Origin: an uncultured Bacteroides sp. | GTDB taxonomy: Bacteria; Bacteroidota; Bacteroidia; Bacteroidales; Bacteroidaceae | NCBI GenBank assembly: GCA_900555635.1 | Contig: USLU01000021.1 | Span: forward strand, 1-64,000 | DNA length: 64,000 bases | Direction: 5' to 3' | In this document: one piece after another, positions 53,127-62,485 of the stretch | How the letters are laid out: each line of letters starts with the position of its first letter | Numbering within the stretch: position 1 is the first letter of the stretch | Position numbers and translations under genes: made by a program | Notes under the pieces: generated by a model | Databases searched by the model: none | Told to the model about the DNA's origin: nothing | Seen by the model: the letters and a program-made list of their open reading frames with translations, nothing else

Positions 53127-55949
53127 TTATTGTTCCGGGTTCATCACCACCACCCGGTAATTCTTCTGATCCATTACCATCTTCATAAACTGGGCCATGT
53201 CTTTTTCAGAAATGGTATTCAGCGTACTGATGGCATCAGTCAATGTATTCACCGGATAGAGTTCATAGCCTGCCATAGCAGAAACCCATGAATCATTTTT
53301 CTTCAGAAATTCGGTATAGGACTTCACCATAAATTCTTTCACTTTATTCAGTTCGGCAGCATCTACAGCTTGTGCCACATTCTCAAATTCTTGACGGACA
53401 ATCTTCAATACATCATCCTTCTTCTCCGGTTTCATTGTGAAGACAGTCTGGAATGTCAATGGAGTATCATCCGTACGACTCAAATCACCTTGAGTTTGTA
53501 TGGAGTATGTAGCACCCTCATTCTCACGTACTTTCTCCAACAAACGAGCAGTGAGTATCTGGGCTGCAATCTGTGCCATCTGTTTATTCTTCAAGGTATA
53601 AGGAACTTTACCGCTGACAAATACACCGGCATAAACTTGCGGAATTTCCATCTTCTGTGTGAATTCATCCGTCTTGGTGCCATTACTGATTCCTAAGTTA
53701 GCAGTACGTTTGATGTCTTCTTTCTTCTTGGCATCGGCAGGCAGGGTTGCGATGTATTGCTCTGAAAGTGCTTTCAGTTCATCCACGTTCACATTGCCGG
53801 TAAATACAAAGGTGAAGTTAGCAGCATTGGAGAAGCTTTCACGGATAATCTGCAAGATACGTTCACGGTTAGCCTTCTCTATGTACGGAATATCAATGAA
53901 CTGTTTTTTAGGGGAAGCATATAGATATTTCTGCAACTTTTGTGCGAAGATGAATTGCGGATTAGCAACCTGGTTTTGAAGCATACCTTTGTACGTGTTC
54001 TGAAGTGCAGTAAATTCATCGGCAGTTACATTCATTCCGGTAAAGTTCATATAAATCAATTCCATCAAGGTCTTCAAATCCTTCGGAGTACTGTTGCCTG
54101 ACATTGTCTTTGAGTAATCATCCAACGGCATAATATGGAGTCCGGCTTGCTTTCCTGCCATATACTTCGTAAGGTCGGCGTATGTAAATTTCCCCAAACC
54201 GTACTGTTCCAGCATAAAAGGCATAAAAATCAGATTGGCAGCGTCTTCATCACCATAAATAGACGCACCACCTTTGGAAATGATCTCTAAACGAATTTCA
54301 TCTTCCTTGAAATCAGTCTTCTTTACCAATACCTTAGCGCCGTTAGACAAAGTCCATTCAATAGCGTCAAACTCTTTATTCATTTTCTCGGCTACCACTT
54401 TACCTGGTGCGGGCAATTGCTCAATCAGCGGTTCAGTCTTTACATTATCTACATAAGGAGCAATATTCTCGGCAGCTACATGCGCCATCACTTCCGCCAA
54501 TTCAGCATTGGTAGGATAAACGATACCTTCTTTGTCGGGCATCATGCACATTACCACCATATTACTATCTGTTACCATTTGAGCATACACTTGATTTACA
54601 GCTTCAACCGGCACTTGATTGGCAACCATATTCAATATCTGATATTGATTCTCTATACCCGGCATCGGTTCATTCTTCAGGAAGTTCGCTACATAAGTCT
54701 GAACCAATTGTGCATTCTCCTGTTGGTTACGGTTCTTGTAAGCTTTCTCCAGCGAAGAAAGATATTCACCACGGCAACGAGCATACTCGGTAGCTGTAAA
54801 ACCACAACGTTTGGCACGCAACGCCTCCCTATACATAGCCTCCAAAGCACTTTTTACATCAGTGCCCTTTGCCAAGGAAATACATTCAAATGCATTCTTT
54901 GTTTTTGCTATTTGGAAATATTCCCCGTTTTGCACAAAAGACATGGCAAAAGGCGCATCGGGCTTCATAGATATTTCATTGAAGCGGTTTGTCATCATCA
55001 TGTTCATCATTTGCTTCAAATAGTCCATAACCAGGTAGTCCATATTTCCCTTCAATGAATCGGGCACTGCATCATATTTAAACAATAGTCGGGCAAGCGA
55101 GTTGGGTTGCTCTTTGTCCTTTCCTACTACAAAGATGGTTTCTTTATTATCCGCAACAGGGAAATACTCGCGTTTGGCAGGATTGGCAGGCATTTCAATG
55201 CCCGAAAACATTTCCTTAATCTTTGCTTCCACACGATTCACATCTATATCACCCACAATCACGAGCCCTTGCAAATCGGGACGATACCACTTTTCATAAT
55301 AATCGCGAAGTGCCTGGTGAGGGAAATTATCAACAACAGACATAATGCCGATGGGCATGCGATGGGCATATTGACTGTTCGAGAAGATAGCGGGCAAAGC
55401 TTTCTCCACGATGCGCATTTGCGGAGGTATCTGACTGCGCCATTCTTCATGAATTACCTTACGTTCCTTGTCGATCTCTTCACCGTTGAGCAAGAGATCG
55501 TTTGCCCAGTCATGCAGTATCAGCAGACAAGAGTCTTGTACGCCAATGCGAGCTACCGGCACGCCGGATATTCTATAAACAGTCTGGTCAAAGCCTGTAC
55601 TTGCATTCAGGTTTTGCCCGAATTTTACGCCTACCGTTTCCAACCACTTGATGAGTTTATCGCCCGGAAAGTTCTTGGTACCATTAAAACACATGTGCTC
55701 CAGGAAGTGAGCTAACCCGCGTTGTTCATCAGTTTCGAGTACGGAGCCTACTTTCTGTGCAATATAGAAATCAGCTTGCCCTTTGGGGTATTCGTTATGA
55801 CGGATGTAATAGGTCAGTCCATTTTCAAGCTTTCCAATCCTTACATCTTTGTCTACAGGGATGGGAGGCATTTGTTGCCCCATCGCCGTTAAAGGAGATA
55901 ATACATATCCCGCCAAAGCGAGGATAACGACTTTCATTGTCTTTCTCAT
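53127..55949 (-). CDS. M16-family zinc metallopeptidase (insulinase/pitrilysin-like)
   Basis: This 940-residue exported protein has a signal peptide near 1-24 (LTAMGQQ). The N-terminal catalytic domain carries the inverted zinc motif HxxEH in GLAHFLEHMCFNGTKNFPG (near residue 80) and the distal Glu in DKERKVIHEEWRSQ. Three further M16 domains follow. These clam-shell enzymes degrade peptides up to a few kDa. Its promoter carries the operator and spacing shared by the peptide-export genes upstream, which suggests it cleaves or clears the secreted peptides. That link is inference. Confidence 0.92.
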   Translation of the reverse strand: MRKTMKVVILALAGYVLSPLTAMGQQMPPIPVDKDVRIGKLENGLTYYIRHNEYPKGQADFYIAQKVGSVLETDEQRGLAHFLEHMCFNGTKNFPGDKLIKWLETVGVKFGQNLNASTGFDQTVYRISGVPVARIGVQDSCLLILHDWANDLLLNGEEIDKERKVIHEEWRSQIPPQMRIVEKALPAIFSNSQYAHRMPIGIMSVVDNFPHQALRDYYEKWYRPDLQGLVIVGDIDVNRVEAKIKEMFSGIEMPANPAKREYFPVADNKETIFVVGKDKEQPNSLARLLFKYDAVPDSLKGNMDYLVMDYLKQMMNMMMTNRFNEISMKPDAPFAMSFVQNGEYFQIAKTKNAFECISLAKGTDVKSALEAMYREALRAKRCGFTATEYARCRGEYLSSLEKAYKNRNQQENAQLVQTYVANFLKNEPMPGIENQYQILNMVANQVPVEAVNQVYAQMVTDSNMVVMCMMPDKEGIVYPTNAELAEVMAHVAAENIAPYVDNVKTEPLIEQLPAPGKVVAEKMNKEFDAIEWTLSNGAKVLVKKTDFKEDEIRLEIISKGGASIYGDEDAANLIFMPFMLEQYGLGKFTYADLTKYMAGKQAGLHIMPLDDYSKTMSGNSTPKDLKTLMELIYMNFTGMNVTADEFTALQNTYKGMLQNQVANPQFIFAQKLQKYLYASPKKQFIDIPYIEKANRERILQIIRESFSNAANFTFVFTGNVNVDELKALSEQYIATLPADAKKKEDIKRTANLGISNGTKTDEFTQKMEIPQVYAGVFVSGKVPYTLKNKQMAQIAAQILTARLLEKVRENEGATYSIQTQGDLSRTDDTPLTFQTVFTMKPEKKDDVLKIVRQEFENVAQAVDAAELNKVKEFMVKSYTEFLKKNDSWVSAMAGYELYPVNTLTDAISTLNTISEKDMAQFMKMVMDQKNYRVVVMNPEQ

Positions 55950-55988
55950 ATTCGTCTGTTTTTAATGATTGATTCAATGTTGATGCGA

Positions 55989-56045
55989 CAAAGGTGCAAA
56001 GAATTATCTGAGTTGTATGTTATCGCAACGTTAACATTAGGTTAA
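55989..56045 (-). promoter_or_regulatory. Shared operator and promoter, copy F (M16 peptidase)
   Basis: Given in plus-strand letters, ATGTTATC (56017-56024), five bases, GTTAAC (56030-56035) and ATTAGGTTAA (56036-56045). Read toward the gene this is three TAAC units at 11-bp steps, then exactly 20 bp, then CACCTTTG (55989-55996), a one-mismatch -7 box. Confidence 0.8.
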
Positions 56046-56104
56046 CAAGATGATTTTATCACTCTAAATGGTAAAATGCAAGCATAATGAAAGCCTATCA
56101 TTTA

Positions 56105-57427
56105 TCAAAACACAGATTTGCATGAATAAAATGCCAGTAATCTACCTTTCAGCAAATAAGTATATTTAGCTTGCGACTGTTTGGAAAGTGCATCGGCCAG
56201 TTTCATCTTTATTTCATTATATTCATACACGGCTGATTTTCCGGCTGTATACTTCTCTAACGCATAGCGATGGGCTTCTTGATTGGCCACCACCGCTTTA
56301 GTGGTAGACTTATATTTTTCAAAAGCAGCCATTGCATCCAGATATGCTTTTTCAATATCCTTATATAATTTCTTCTTTTCATTTTCGAGAGTCAGAGTAG
56401 CATTGTTCTCTTCTATCCGAGCGGCTTTTACTTGATTACGGGTAGAGAAGCGGTCAAAGATCGGAATACTCACCGTAAGATAAATGCTTTTCTGCATATT
56501 ATTCCTGAATTGTATATCAAAAGCTTGATTTAATCCACTACCCGAATAATAATATCCCGTATTGACGCCTGCTCCCAAAGACAAAACCGGATAGTAACCG
56601 GACCTAGCCACCTTCACCAGCGCAGATTTACTCTGTAACGAATAATAAGCCTGCTGTATCTGAGGCATACAACTCACCGCCGAAGCAAACACATATTCGG
56701 GCATAAGACTATCTGCCGGTGTCAAGTTCTCATTAATAGAATCGACATCAAACTCTTCCACGCCTTTCAATTCCATCAGTTGCATTAGTTCTAATATCGA
56801 CATGCGAAGTGAGTTCCCTGCTTCTGTTGCAGCCAGCTCATCATCAGCCAACTGTGCCTTCACATCATACAGTTGCGATTGCGAAACTTTACCATTTTCA
56901 ATCAGAAGTCTGGTTCGTTCTTCTTGTTCCTTAGTCAGCTGAATTTGCTCTTTTGCTATCCGAAAAATCTCTTTATCAAGCAATATCTGATAGTATGCAC
57001 CGGTTACACTGAGTGACAGATTATTTTCCATCAATTCCTTATCGGCTTCTGCCGCCAGCAAGTCAAACTTGTTACTGGTAATGGAATGAATCCTTTTAAA
57101 GCCGTTGAACAGAGATACTTCCGTACTTACAGAAAAAGAAGAGTTTTGTATATTACTATCCTCATACGTATTTTCCTGATTCAATGACCTGCCGAAAGCA
57201 AACTTCTGAGAAGCTCCCGCATTCAAGTCGGGCAGGAAACTATTCTTTAAAGTATTTCTTTCCACATTCAGGCTTCTTATCTGATTTTGGCTCTGCTTCA
57301 CTTCTACATTATGCCGCAACGCATATTCCACACATTCTTCAAGAGTCCACTTCCTAATCTGTGCCTGCACATTTCCAAAGCAGGAAAGTATCATGACCAC
57401 CCCTGTTATCAAGACTGATTTATTCAT
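56105..57427 (-). CDS. TolC-family outer-membrane channel of the peptide exporter
   Basis: This 440-residue protein has a signal peptide near 1-22 (GNVQAQ) and two efflux repeats: WTLEECVEYALRHNVEVKQS at the start and the long helices KLYKDIEKAYLDAMAAFEKY and YALEKYTAGKSAVYEYNEIK. It is the outer-membrane part of a type I-like system with the HlyD and ABC proteins encoded just upstream. It has its own copy of the shared operator. Confidence 0.92.
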   Translation of the reverse strand: MNKSVLITGVVMILSCFGNVQAQIRKWTLEECVEYALRHNVEVKQSQNQIRSLNVERNTLKNSFLPDLNAGASQKFAFGRSLNQENTYEDSNIQNSSFSVSTEVSLFNGFKRIHSITSNKFDLLAAEADKELMENNLSLSVTGAYYQILLDKEIFRIAKEQIQLTKEQEERTRLLIENGKVSQSQLYDVKAQLADDELAATEAGNSLRMSILELMQLMELKGVEEFDVDSINENLTPADSLMPEYVFASAVSCMPQIQQAYYSLQSKSALVKVARSGYYPVLSLGAGVNTGYYYSGSGLNQAFDIQFRNNMQKSIYLTVSIPIFDRFSTRNQVKAARIEENNATLTLENEKKKLYKDIEKAYLDAMAAFEKYKSTTKAVVANQEAHRYALEKYTAGKSAVYEYNEIKMKLADALSKQSQAKYTYLLKGRLLAFYSCKSVF

Positions 57428-57470
57428 AAAAAAACATTGTTTAAATTCTACTTACTCTATTATTCTGTTG

Positions 57471-57527
57471 CAAAAATAGAGTAAGCGGAACCTAAACAAT
57501 GTTATCCTTATGTTATCGGTAGGTTAA
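57471..57527 (-). promoter_or_regulatory. Shared operator and promoter, copy E (TolC)
   Basis: In plus-strand letters, ATGTTATC (57499-57506), five bases, GTTATC (57512-57517), GGTAGGTTAA (57518-57527). In the gene direction three TAAC units lie 11 bp apart, followed by exactly 20 bp and TATTTTTG (57471-57478). The site touches the stop codon of the ABC transporter gene, so TolC is a separate unit under the same control. Confidence 0.88.
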
Positions 57528-59693
57528 TCATTCCAGCATTTCGAACTGCTCATTCCAAAGGAGATTGTACACACCTCCCGAATAAATAAGCTCTTGGTGT
57601 GTACCGGTTTCCGTCACCCTGCCTTTATCAATAGAGACAATCATATCCGATGCCTTCACGGTACTCAGTCGATGGGCAATGATAATAATCGTTTTACCCT
57701 TCTTTGCCAATTCATCCAGTGTTTGCTTCACAAAACGCTCTGAAATAGAATCGAGCGAAGAGGTAGCTTCATCGAAAATCAAAATCTCCGGTTCTTTGTA
57801 CAAAGCACGCGCAATGGCTATACGCTGGCGTTCGCCGCCGGATAAAGACGCACCATGCTCGCCGATATAAGTCATATAGCCATTAGGCAATCGTTCAATG
57901 AAGTCTTTCAGCCCAAGTTGCCCTATCAAATCAGCCACTCGCTTCATATCAGGCTGCAAATCTCCTATCGCAATATTCTCAATAACCGTACCTGCAAAAA
58001 GCTCGACCTGTTGCGGTACCGTACCTATACGGCGACGAAGACTGCGATTATCTATTTGTGCAATATCATAATCGCCAATACAGATGCGTCCTTCCTGAAT
58101 GGGATAAATATGTTGCAACAACGACATCAAGGTGGTTTTCCCCGAGCCGCTTGCTCCAATGATTGCAGTGGTCTGCCCCTTCTTGATTGTCAGGTTAAGT
58201 CCTTTGAACACTTCCTTGCGTGAGCCGTAGCGGAATGACACATTTTCAAATGTAATATCGCCCACCATATCTGCTTCTAACCTGATCTTCTGACTATCAT
58301 CCTGTTCACGTTCCAAATCCATTATCTGAAAAAGACGGTCAGCAGCAATCAAAGCATCCTGAATGGTCTGATTGGATGAAATCAAAGAACCGATAGGAGA
58401 AATAACATAACTCACCAATGAGTAGAACACCATCAGCGTACCCGGTGTCAATTCTTGGTCTATAACCAATATACTACCTATCCATAAAACGGCAATGGTT
58501 ACGGCGGACGAAACAAACTGAATGCCTCCTTGTGCCATAATAGAGCCATAAATGCTACGGAAAGTATTCTTCAGCAAATGCACGAAGCGGGTTTCGGTCT
58601 TTAAGTTGGCAAATTCTTCTATACCAAAGCGCTTGATGGTAGAAATGGAGTTTATCGATTCAACCAGTTGTGATTCCAGGTCTGCGCTACTCTCCATAAT
58701 TCCACGCTGATATTTGCGGTTCAGTTTGTTGAATCCCCAGAAGATGAGCACGAACAGAGGCGCCGATGCCAATGTTATTAACGCCAGTTTCCAGGAGTAC
58801 ACAAACATCAGGCAGGCAGAGAACAAGAGTATCATGGCATTCACCACCAAGTCGAGTGATACATTGTTAATGAAGTTACGTATTTTCACCGCATCATTCA
58901 CGCGAGAGATAATCTCACCCACACGCATGGTATCGAAAAATTGTTGCGGCAACGTAAGCAGATGTTTATAATATCCCAGAATCAGAGAGGCATCAATCCG
59001 TTGTCCGGTCTTTAGGGCAAGAATACTCTTCATTGCTCCGATAAATGTACGCAGCAGCAGAATGACGAGCATGATAACACCCATCAGATTAAGCAGGTTC
59101 AGATTTTTGTCTACCAATACATAATCGGTAATCTTGCCTACATAAACAGAAGTCGATAGCCCCAAAATACTGTACACCAATGCACCGAAAACAGCCTGCA
59201 TCATCACACTTTTATGAGGAGCCAGCAGGGAGAAGAATTTCTTCGTCATACTGGTCTTCTGGTTTCCTTTCTTGAACGTTTCTTCGGGTTCCATCAGTAC
59301 CAATACTCCGGTCCACATCGTCTGAAATTCCTCATTCGTCACTCGGTGCATTCGCCCGTCACCGGGGTCCATATAAGTGATATGTTCCTTTTCTACTTTG
59401 TAGATCACAACAAAGTGCTGTAACTGCTGATGCACAATGACATGTGCAATGGTAGGCTTCGGCACAATCTGCAAAGCTTCGAACTGTGCTCTCACTCCTT
59501 TGGCAGATAAACCCAATTTATTGGCAGCTTCGATCAGTCCCAGTACATTGGTTCCTTTCTGATCGGTAAAGGCATACTGGCGGATGCGCGCTACCGGAAA
59601 TCTCAATCCATAATGGGCACATACTGAGGCAAGGCAGGCTGCGCCGCAATCAGTGATATCGTGCTGTTTGATTTTAATACCTTTCTTATACAT
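57528..59693 (-). CDS. Peptidase-containing ABC transporter (C39 PCAT)
   Basis: This is a 721-residue protein, taking the ATG at 59693, which has a good AGGAAAGAAG-like site upstream. Residues about 1-135 form a C39 peptidase with the catalytic Cys in QHDITDCGAACLASVCAHYG, His in QLQHFVVIYKV and Asp in YMDPGDGR. A six-span membrane domain (about 165-440) and an ATPase (Walker A GASGSGKTTL, signature LSGGERQRIAIARAL, Walker B ILIFDEATSSLD) follow. Such proteins cut leader peptides after Gly-Gly and export the rest. Five candidate GG-leader genes lie upstream. It starts 16 bp after the HlyD gene stop. Confidence 0.95.
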   Translation of the reverse strand: MYKKGIKIKQHDITDCGAACLASVCAHYGLRFPVARIRQYAFTDQKGTNVLGLIEAANKLGLSAKGVRAQFEALQIVPKPTIAHVIVHQQLQHFVVIYKVEKEHITYMDPGDGRMHRVTNEEFQTMWTGVLVLMEPEETFKKGNQKTSMTKKFFSLLAPHKSVMMQAVFGALVYSILGLSTSVYVGKITDYVLVDKNLNLLNLMGVIMLVILLLRTFIGAMKSILALKTGQRIDASLILGYYKHLLTLPQQFFDTMRVGEIISRVNDAVKIRNFINNVSLDLVVNAMILLFSACLMFVYSWKLALITLASAPLFVLIFWGFNKLNRKYQRGIMESSADLESQLVESINSISTIKRFGIEEFANLKTETRFVHLLKNTFRSIYGSIMAQGGIQFVSSAVTIAVLWIGSILVIDQELTPGTLMVFYSLVSYVISPIGSLISSNQTIQDALIAADRLFQIMDLEREQDDSQKIRLEADMVGDITFENVSFRYGSRKEVFKGLNLTIKKGQTTAIIGASGSGKTTLMSLLQHIYPIQEGRICIGDYDIAQIDNRSLRRRIGTVPQQVELFAGTVIENIAIGDLQPDMKRVADLIGQLGLKDFIERLPNGYMTYIGEHGASLSGGERQRIAIARALYKEPEILIFDEATSSLDSISERFVKQTLDELAKKGKTIIIIAHRLSTVKASDMIVSIDKGRVTETGTHQELIYSGGVYNLLWNEQFEMLE

Positions 59694-59709
59694 AGTTTCT
59701 TCTTTCCTA

Positions 59710-60876
59710 TTATTTTTTAGCAATCATCATTTCACTCTCATACTGTTTGGGATTCGCCCAGTCGTCCATCTTCTGGTAAAGTAAATCGAACAACGAACGT
59801 TTCGTTACCATGAAATGAGCACTTACTGTCATTCCTTTTTTCAGTTTACCCACTCTACCACTCTTCAATTTCAAGTAATTACGTTCCATTTCACACTTCA
59901 CCTTATAAAAAGAATTGCCTTGATTATCCGTCAGAAAGTCAGAAGAGATGTCCTTTACTTTTCCCGGTATCATGCCCCATTCATTATAATTGAAAGATTC
60001 TACTTGCACATTGACCGGCATACCCACACTCATAAAACCGATATTTCGAGGGGTGACATAGACTTCGAGGCAGAGAGTAGAATCGGGACTGATTACTGCC
60101 AAAGCTTGCCCGACCTGCACACTACTTCCTCTATAAACTCCTGAGAACTGGTCGACTGTACCATCTACCGGGCTGCGTACTATGTACATATCCTTCTCTT
60201 TTAGTTCTTGTTTCAGAGTGGAATTCATTTCATTGAACGAGTTTCGATAACTGTTCATATCTGCTTGCCAAGTACTCAATTGGCTTTGTACCAAAGATGC
60301 GAGTTCGTTTTGTTGGCTTTGCCATTGGAAATAATATTTATCGTATTCTTCTTCGGAAATCACTTTCTTGTCAAACAATACTTTGTTTCTATTGTACTCC
60401 TTCTCTGCCTGCGCAAGCAATGTTTCGAGTTCCTTTTTCTTTCGAGTGAAGTAGGTATATTCCTGCTGACGAACCGCCGAATGGAATACTGAAGGGCAAT
60501 CACCTTTTGCCAAAAATGCCAAGTCTGCCAGATGTGCTTCACAATCATTGAGACGACCGGATTGGTAGTTGATTTTATAATCCGAATTATTAGTGCGGAA
60601 GCGAAGAATAACATCTCCTTTATTCACCTGTTGCCCTTCACGTACATAAACTGAATCTACTATTTCTGTGATAGAGGAAGTTATTTCCGCTTTTTCAGTG
60701 ACCGGCCTTACTATTCCGCTGCCCTGTACAGAGATATCCACATAAATAAACGGAAGCGCAATGCAGGTAAGTGTGATGGCGGCCAATACTACCCAATAGA
60801 TAATTTGCGATTTTGTTGTGTGTTGATAGATGTACGTCTCGATACTGTTTTCTATCCATTCATTCGGTAATAACAT
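59710..60876 (-). CDS. HlyD-family adaptor of the peptide exporter
   Basis: This 388-residue protein has a span near 26-46 (IYWVVLAAITLTCIALPFIY). A lipoyl-type half motif follows (VDSVYVREGQQVNKGDVIL), then a long coiled coil (about 110-215, with FTRKKKELETLLAQAEKEYN) and the second half (DMYIVRSPVDGTVDQFSGVY). A beta-barrel runs to the end. It joins the C39 ABC transporter to TolC. It is first in a two-gene unit with the ABC gene and has a shared-operator promoter. Confidence 0.92.
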   Translation of the reverse strand: MLLPNEWIENSIETYIYQHTTKSQIIYWVVLAAITLTCIALPFIYVDISVQGSGIVRPVTEKAEITSSITEIVDSVYVREGQQVNKGDVILRFRTNNSDYKINYQSGRLNDCEAHLADLAFLAKGDCPSVFHSAVRQQEYTYFTRKKKELETLLAQAEKEYNRNKVLFDKKVISEEEYDKYYFQWQSQQNELASLVQSQLSTWQADMNSYRNSFNEMNSTLKQELKEKDMYIVRSPVDGTVDQFSGVYRGSSVQVGQALAVISPDSTLCLEVYVTPRNIGFMSVGMPVNVQVESFNYNEWGMIPGKVKDISSDFLTDNQGNSFYKVKCEMERNYLKLKSGRVGKLKKGMTVSAHFMVTKRSLFDLLYQKMDDWANPKQYESEMMIAKK

Positions 60877-60921
60877 ATCTCTTTATTGTTTTTAATTAAT
60901 ACTCTTGTTGTTTTGATGCAA

Positions 60922-60978
60922 CAAAAATACGGCAAGTAAACAGAGAGATATGTTATCATTGAGTTAACGCTAGGTTAA
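60922..60978 (-). promoter_or_regulatory. Shared operator and promoter, copy D (HlyD-ABC unit)
   Basis: In plus-strand letters, ATGTTATC (60950-60957), five bases, GTTAAC (60963-60968), GCTAGGTTAA (60969-60978). Exactly 20 bp separate ATGTTATC from the -7 box TATTTTTG (60922-60929, minus strand). In the gene direction the TAAC units are 11 bp apart. Confidence 0.9.
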
Positions 60979-61029
60979 ATGACTAAAGAATCTATTCTTA
61001 AAGCAGATCTGGAGATCCTAATAATCGAA

Positions 61030-61056
61030 AGCAGCGGATGAAGAACATCCGCTGCT
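61030..61056 (-). terminator. Hairpin after a small membrane-protein gene, copy 1
   Basis: AGCAGCGGATG (61030-61040) pairs with CATCCGCTGCT (61046-61056). The surrounding 80 bp, including AATCTATTCTT and GCAGCGGAT, resemble the segment around 61436-61520. The T tail is weak. Confidence 0.6.
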
Positions 61057-61067
61057 ACTGAGAGATG

Positions 61068-61418
61068 TTACTTCATTTTTAAGCAAATGCTTAGAATGAA
61101 GTAAGTACACATACCGCTCATTATGGTTGCAATGATATCATAATAATCAAAAGTGCCATGTATACTGAAAAGCCCTAGAAGCTCATAAAGTATATATGTC
61201 AATGTAAATGCAAGGATGAGCTTTGCGAAAGAATAACTACGATTAAAACCGTAAAAGAATAAAGTAGCAGCAGGCACGCATACTATACTTCCAATCGTAT
61301 CAGCAATATGAAAATCATATATATGATTTTCATATATATATGGACGATATGTATACGACAGAATTAATCCTGCTATTCCTATAGAACTACCTAATATTAC
61401 ATACTTTCTATTTATCAT
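61068..61418 (-). CDS. Small membrane protein, possible immunity protein 1
   Basis: This 116-residue protein has about four predicted spans (for example YVILGSSIGIAGLILSYTY, SIVCVPAATLFFYGF and LILAFTLTYILYELLGLF). I recognise no family. It is the last of three small membrane-protein genes downstream of three GG-peptide genes, the usual position of bacteriocin immunity genes. The role is inferred from context only. Confidence 0.65.
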   Translation of the reverse strand: MINRKYVILGSSIGIAGLILSYTYRPYIYENHIYDFHIADTIGSIVCVPAATLFFYGFNRSYSFAKLILAFTLTYILYELLGLFSIHGTFDYYDIIATIMSGMCTYFILSICLKMK

Positions 61419-61468
61419 TCTATGGTAATCTTAAAAATCTATTCTTTAAGCGAATCTAAAGATTCTGA

Positions 61469-61510
61469 TCCTCAGTCGCAGCGGATAAAGATATCCGCTG
61501 CGACTGAGGA
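61469..61510 (-). terminator. Perfect 19-bp hairpin, copy 2 of the duplicated module
   Basis: TCCTCAGTCGCAGCGGATA (61469-61487) and its complement (61492-61510) surround a 4-base loop. It lies before the 116-residue gene and after the 59-residue gene, and shares CAGCGGAT and flanking words with the hairpin at 61030-61056. It may process or partly terminate the transcript. Confidence 0.65.
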
Positions 61511-61579
61511 TGTGCTAATACGAATTACATCCTTTGTCAGCTATTTGTCAAGCTAATTACTTATAAGGTACGCATACCA

Positions 61580-61759
61580 TTACTTTTTAAATGATTTTTT
61601 CTCCTTTATAATTAAAATAAGAATTGCAACAGTCAATGCACCTGCTATTACACTTTTAACAATATAAGTAGTAGATAAAAAAACATCAAAGGGTATTGTT
61701 GCAACTAAGAACAACATAGCCATCAACATAATATTCCTCAGTTCATTTTTTCTATTCAT
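61580..61759 (-). CDS. Small membrane protein, possible immunity protein 2
   Basis: This is a 59-residue protein with two predicted spans (IMLMAMLFLVATIPFDVFL and VKSVIAGALTVAILILIIK) and a basic end (KEKKSFKK). The size and two-helix layout fit small immunity proteins. No family is recognised. Confidence 0.6.
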   Translation of the reverse strand: MNRKNELRNIMLMAMLFLVATIPFDVFLSTTYIVKSVIAGALTVAILILIIKEKKSFKK

Positions 61760-61894
61760 ATCTTCAAATGTTTAATAATTAGCTATTAGCAAAAATCAAT
61801 CTTTTCCTAATTCGTAACAAAAGCTTGCAGCCCAACACGCATAACCAAACATCCGATGTTGTCTTTCTCGTTGCACTTTATTAAATTATCACAA

Positions 61895-62236
61895 TTATTT
61901 AGATCTCTTCTTATATAAAAAAAAGATTATAATAGTAGCAGTTAAACACCCCACAAATTTAACAATATTACTTTTAGATAAGTCAAAGTAAGGGATACAA
62001 AAAAGCAAACAAACACTCAACAAAGAAACAAGTTCTTTATTATTTGCTATTTTCTTTTTATACAACAATATCAGAATAGATTCAGTTGAAAAGCCAAATG
62101 TTAGTCCACTGATAAAAGATAGGCTATCATAATCGTTTACACCATATTCCAATAAGTGTGGCTCAATAATATTAGCAAAAAAGCAAATTAAGGTAGCTAA
62201 TGCTATACTTAATATTAAAAAAGAATGATTTTTCAT
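61895..62236 (-). CDS. Small membrane protein, possible immunity protein 3
   Basis: This is a 113-residue protein from the ATG at 62236 (a TTG at 62275 would add 13 residues). It has about four predicted spans (FLILSIALATLICFFANII, GLTFGFSTESILILLY, LVSLLSVCLLFCIPYF, FVGCLTATIIIFFLY) and a basic tail. It starts 65 bp after the nearest GG-peptide gene and is probably in its operon. The function is inferred from position. Confidence 0.65.
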   Translation of the reverse strand: MKNHSFLILSIALATLICFFANIIEPHLLEYGVNDYDSLSFISGLTFGFSTESILILLYKKKIANNKELVSLLSVCLLFCIPYFDLSKSNIVKFVGCLTATIIIFFLYKKRSK

Positions 62237-62301
62237 ATAAACTTTTATGTAACAAGTAAGAACTATCTGCACCAATTGATGCAGATAGCCCCATTATTGT
62301 T

Positions 62302-62457
62302 TTAAATACTTAAGTAAGCCGTTAGAACCATTAATCCGAAAGCTCTAACGCCAAAACGGGCTGTTCTTCCGATGCCATAAAGGAGCCCTTCAGTAACATC
62401 ATTTAATCCACCACCGTTTATTTCTTTCAATTCTTCATTTGATAGTGTTGTTATCAT
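62302..62457 (-). CDS. GG-leader peptide 1
   Basis: This is a 51-residue precursor. The leader MITTLSNEELKEINGG fits the double-glycine consensus (LSxxELxxIxGG) recognised by C39 transporters. The predicted mature part, GLNDVTEGLLYGIGRTARFG and onward to AYLSI (35 residues), is hydrophobic and slightly basic, like an unmodified bacteriocin. It lies 28 bp after peptide 2. Confidence 0.82.
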   Translation of the reverse strand: MITTLSNEELKEINGGGLNDVTEGLLYGIGRTARFGVRAFGLMVLTAYLSI

Positions 62458-62485
62458 TATGTTTTAATTTTGAATTGATACTTTT

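Noticed and set aside
54417..55058. A 213-residue plus-strand frame opposite the M16 peptidase
   Set aside because: It is antisense to a clear enzyme gene with conserved motifs and does not read like a protein.
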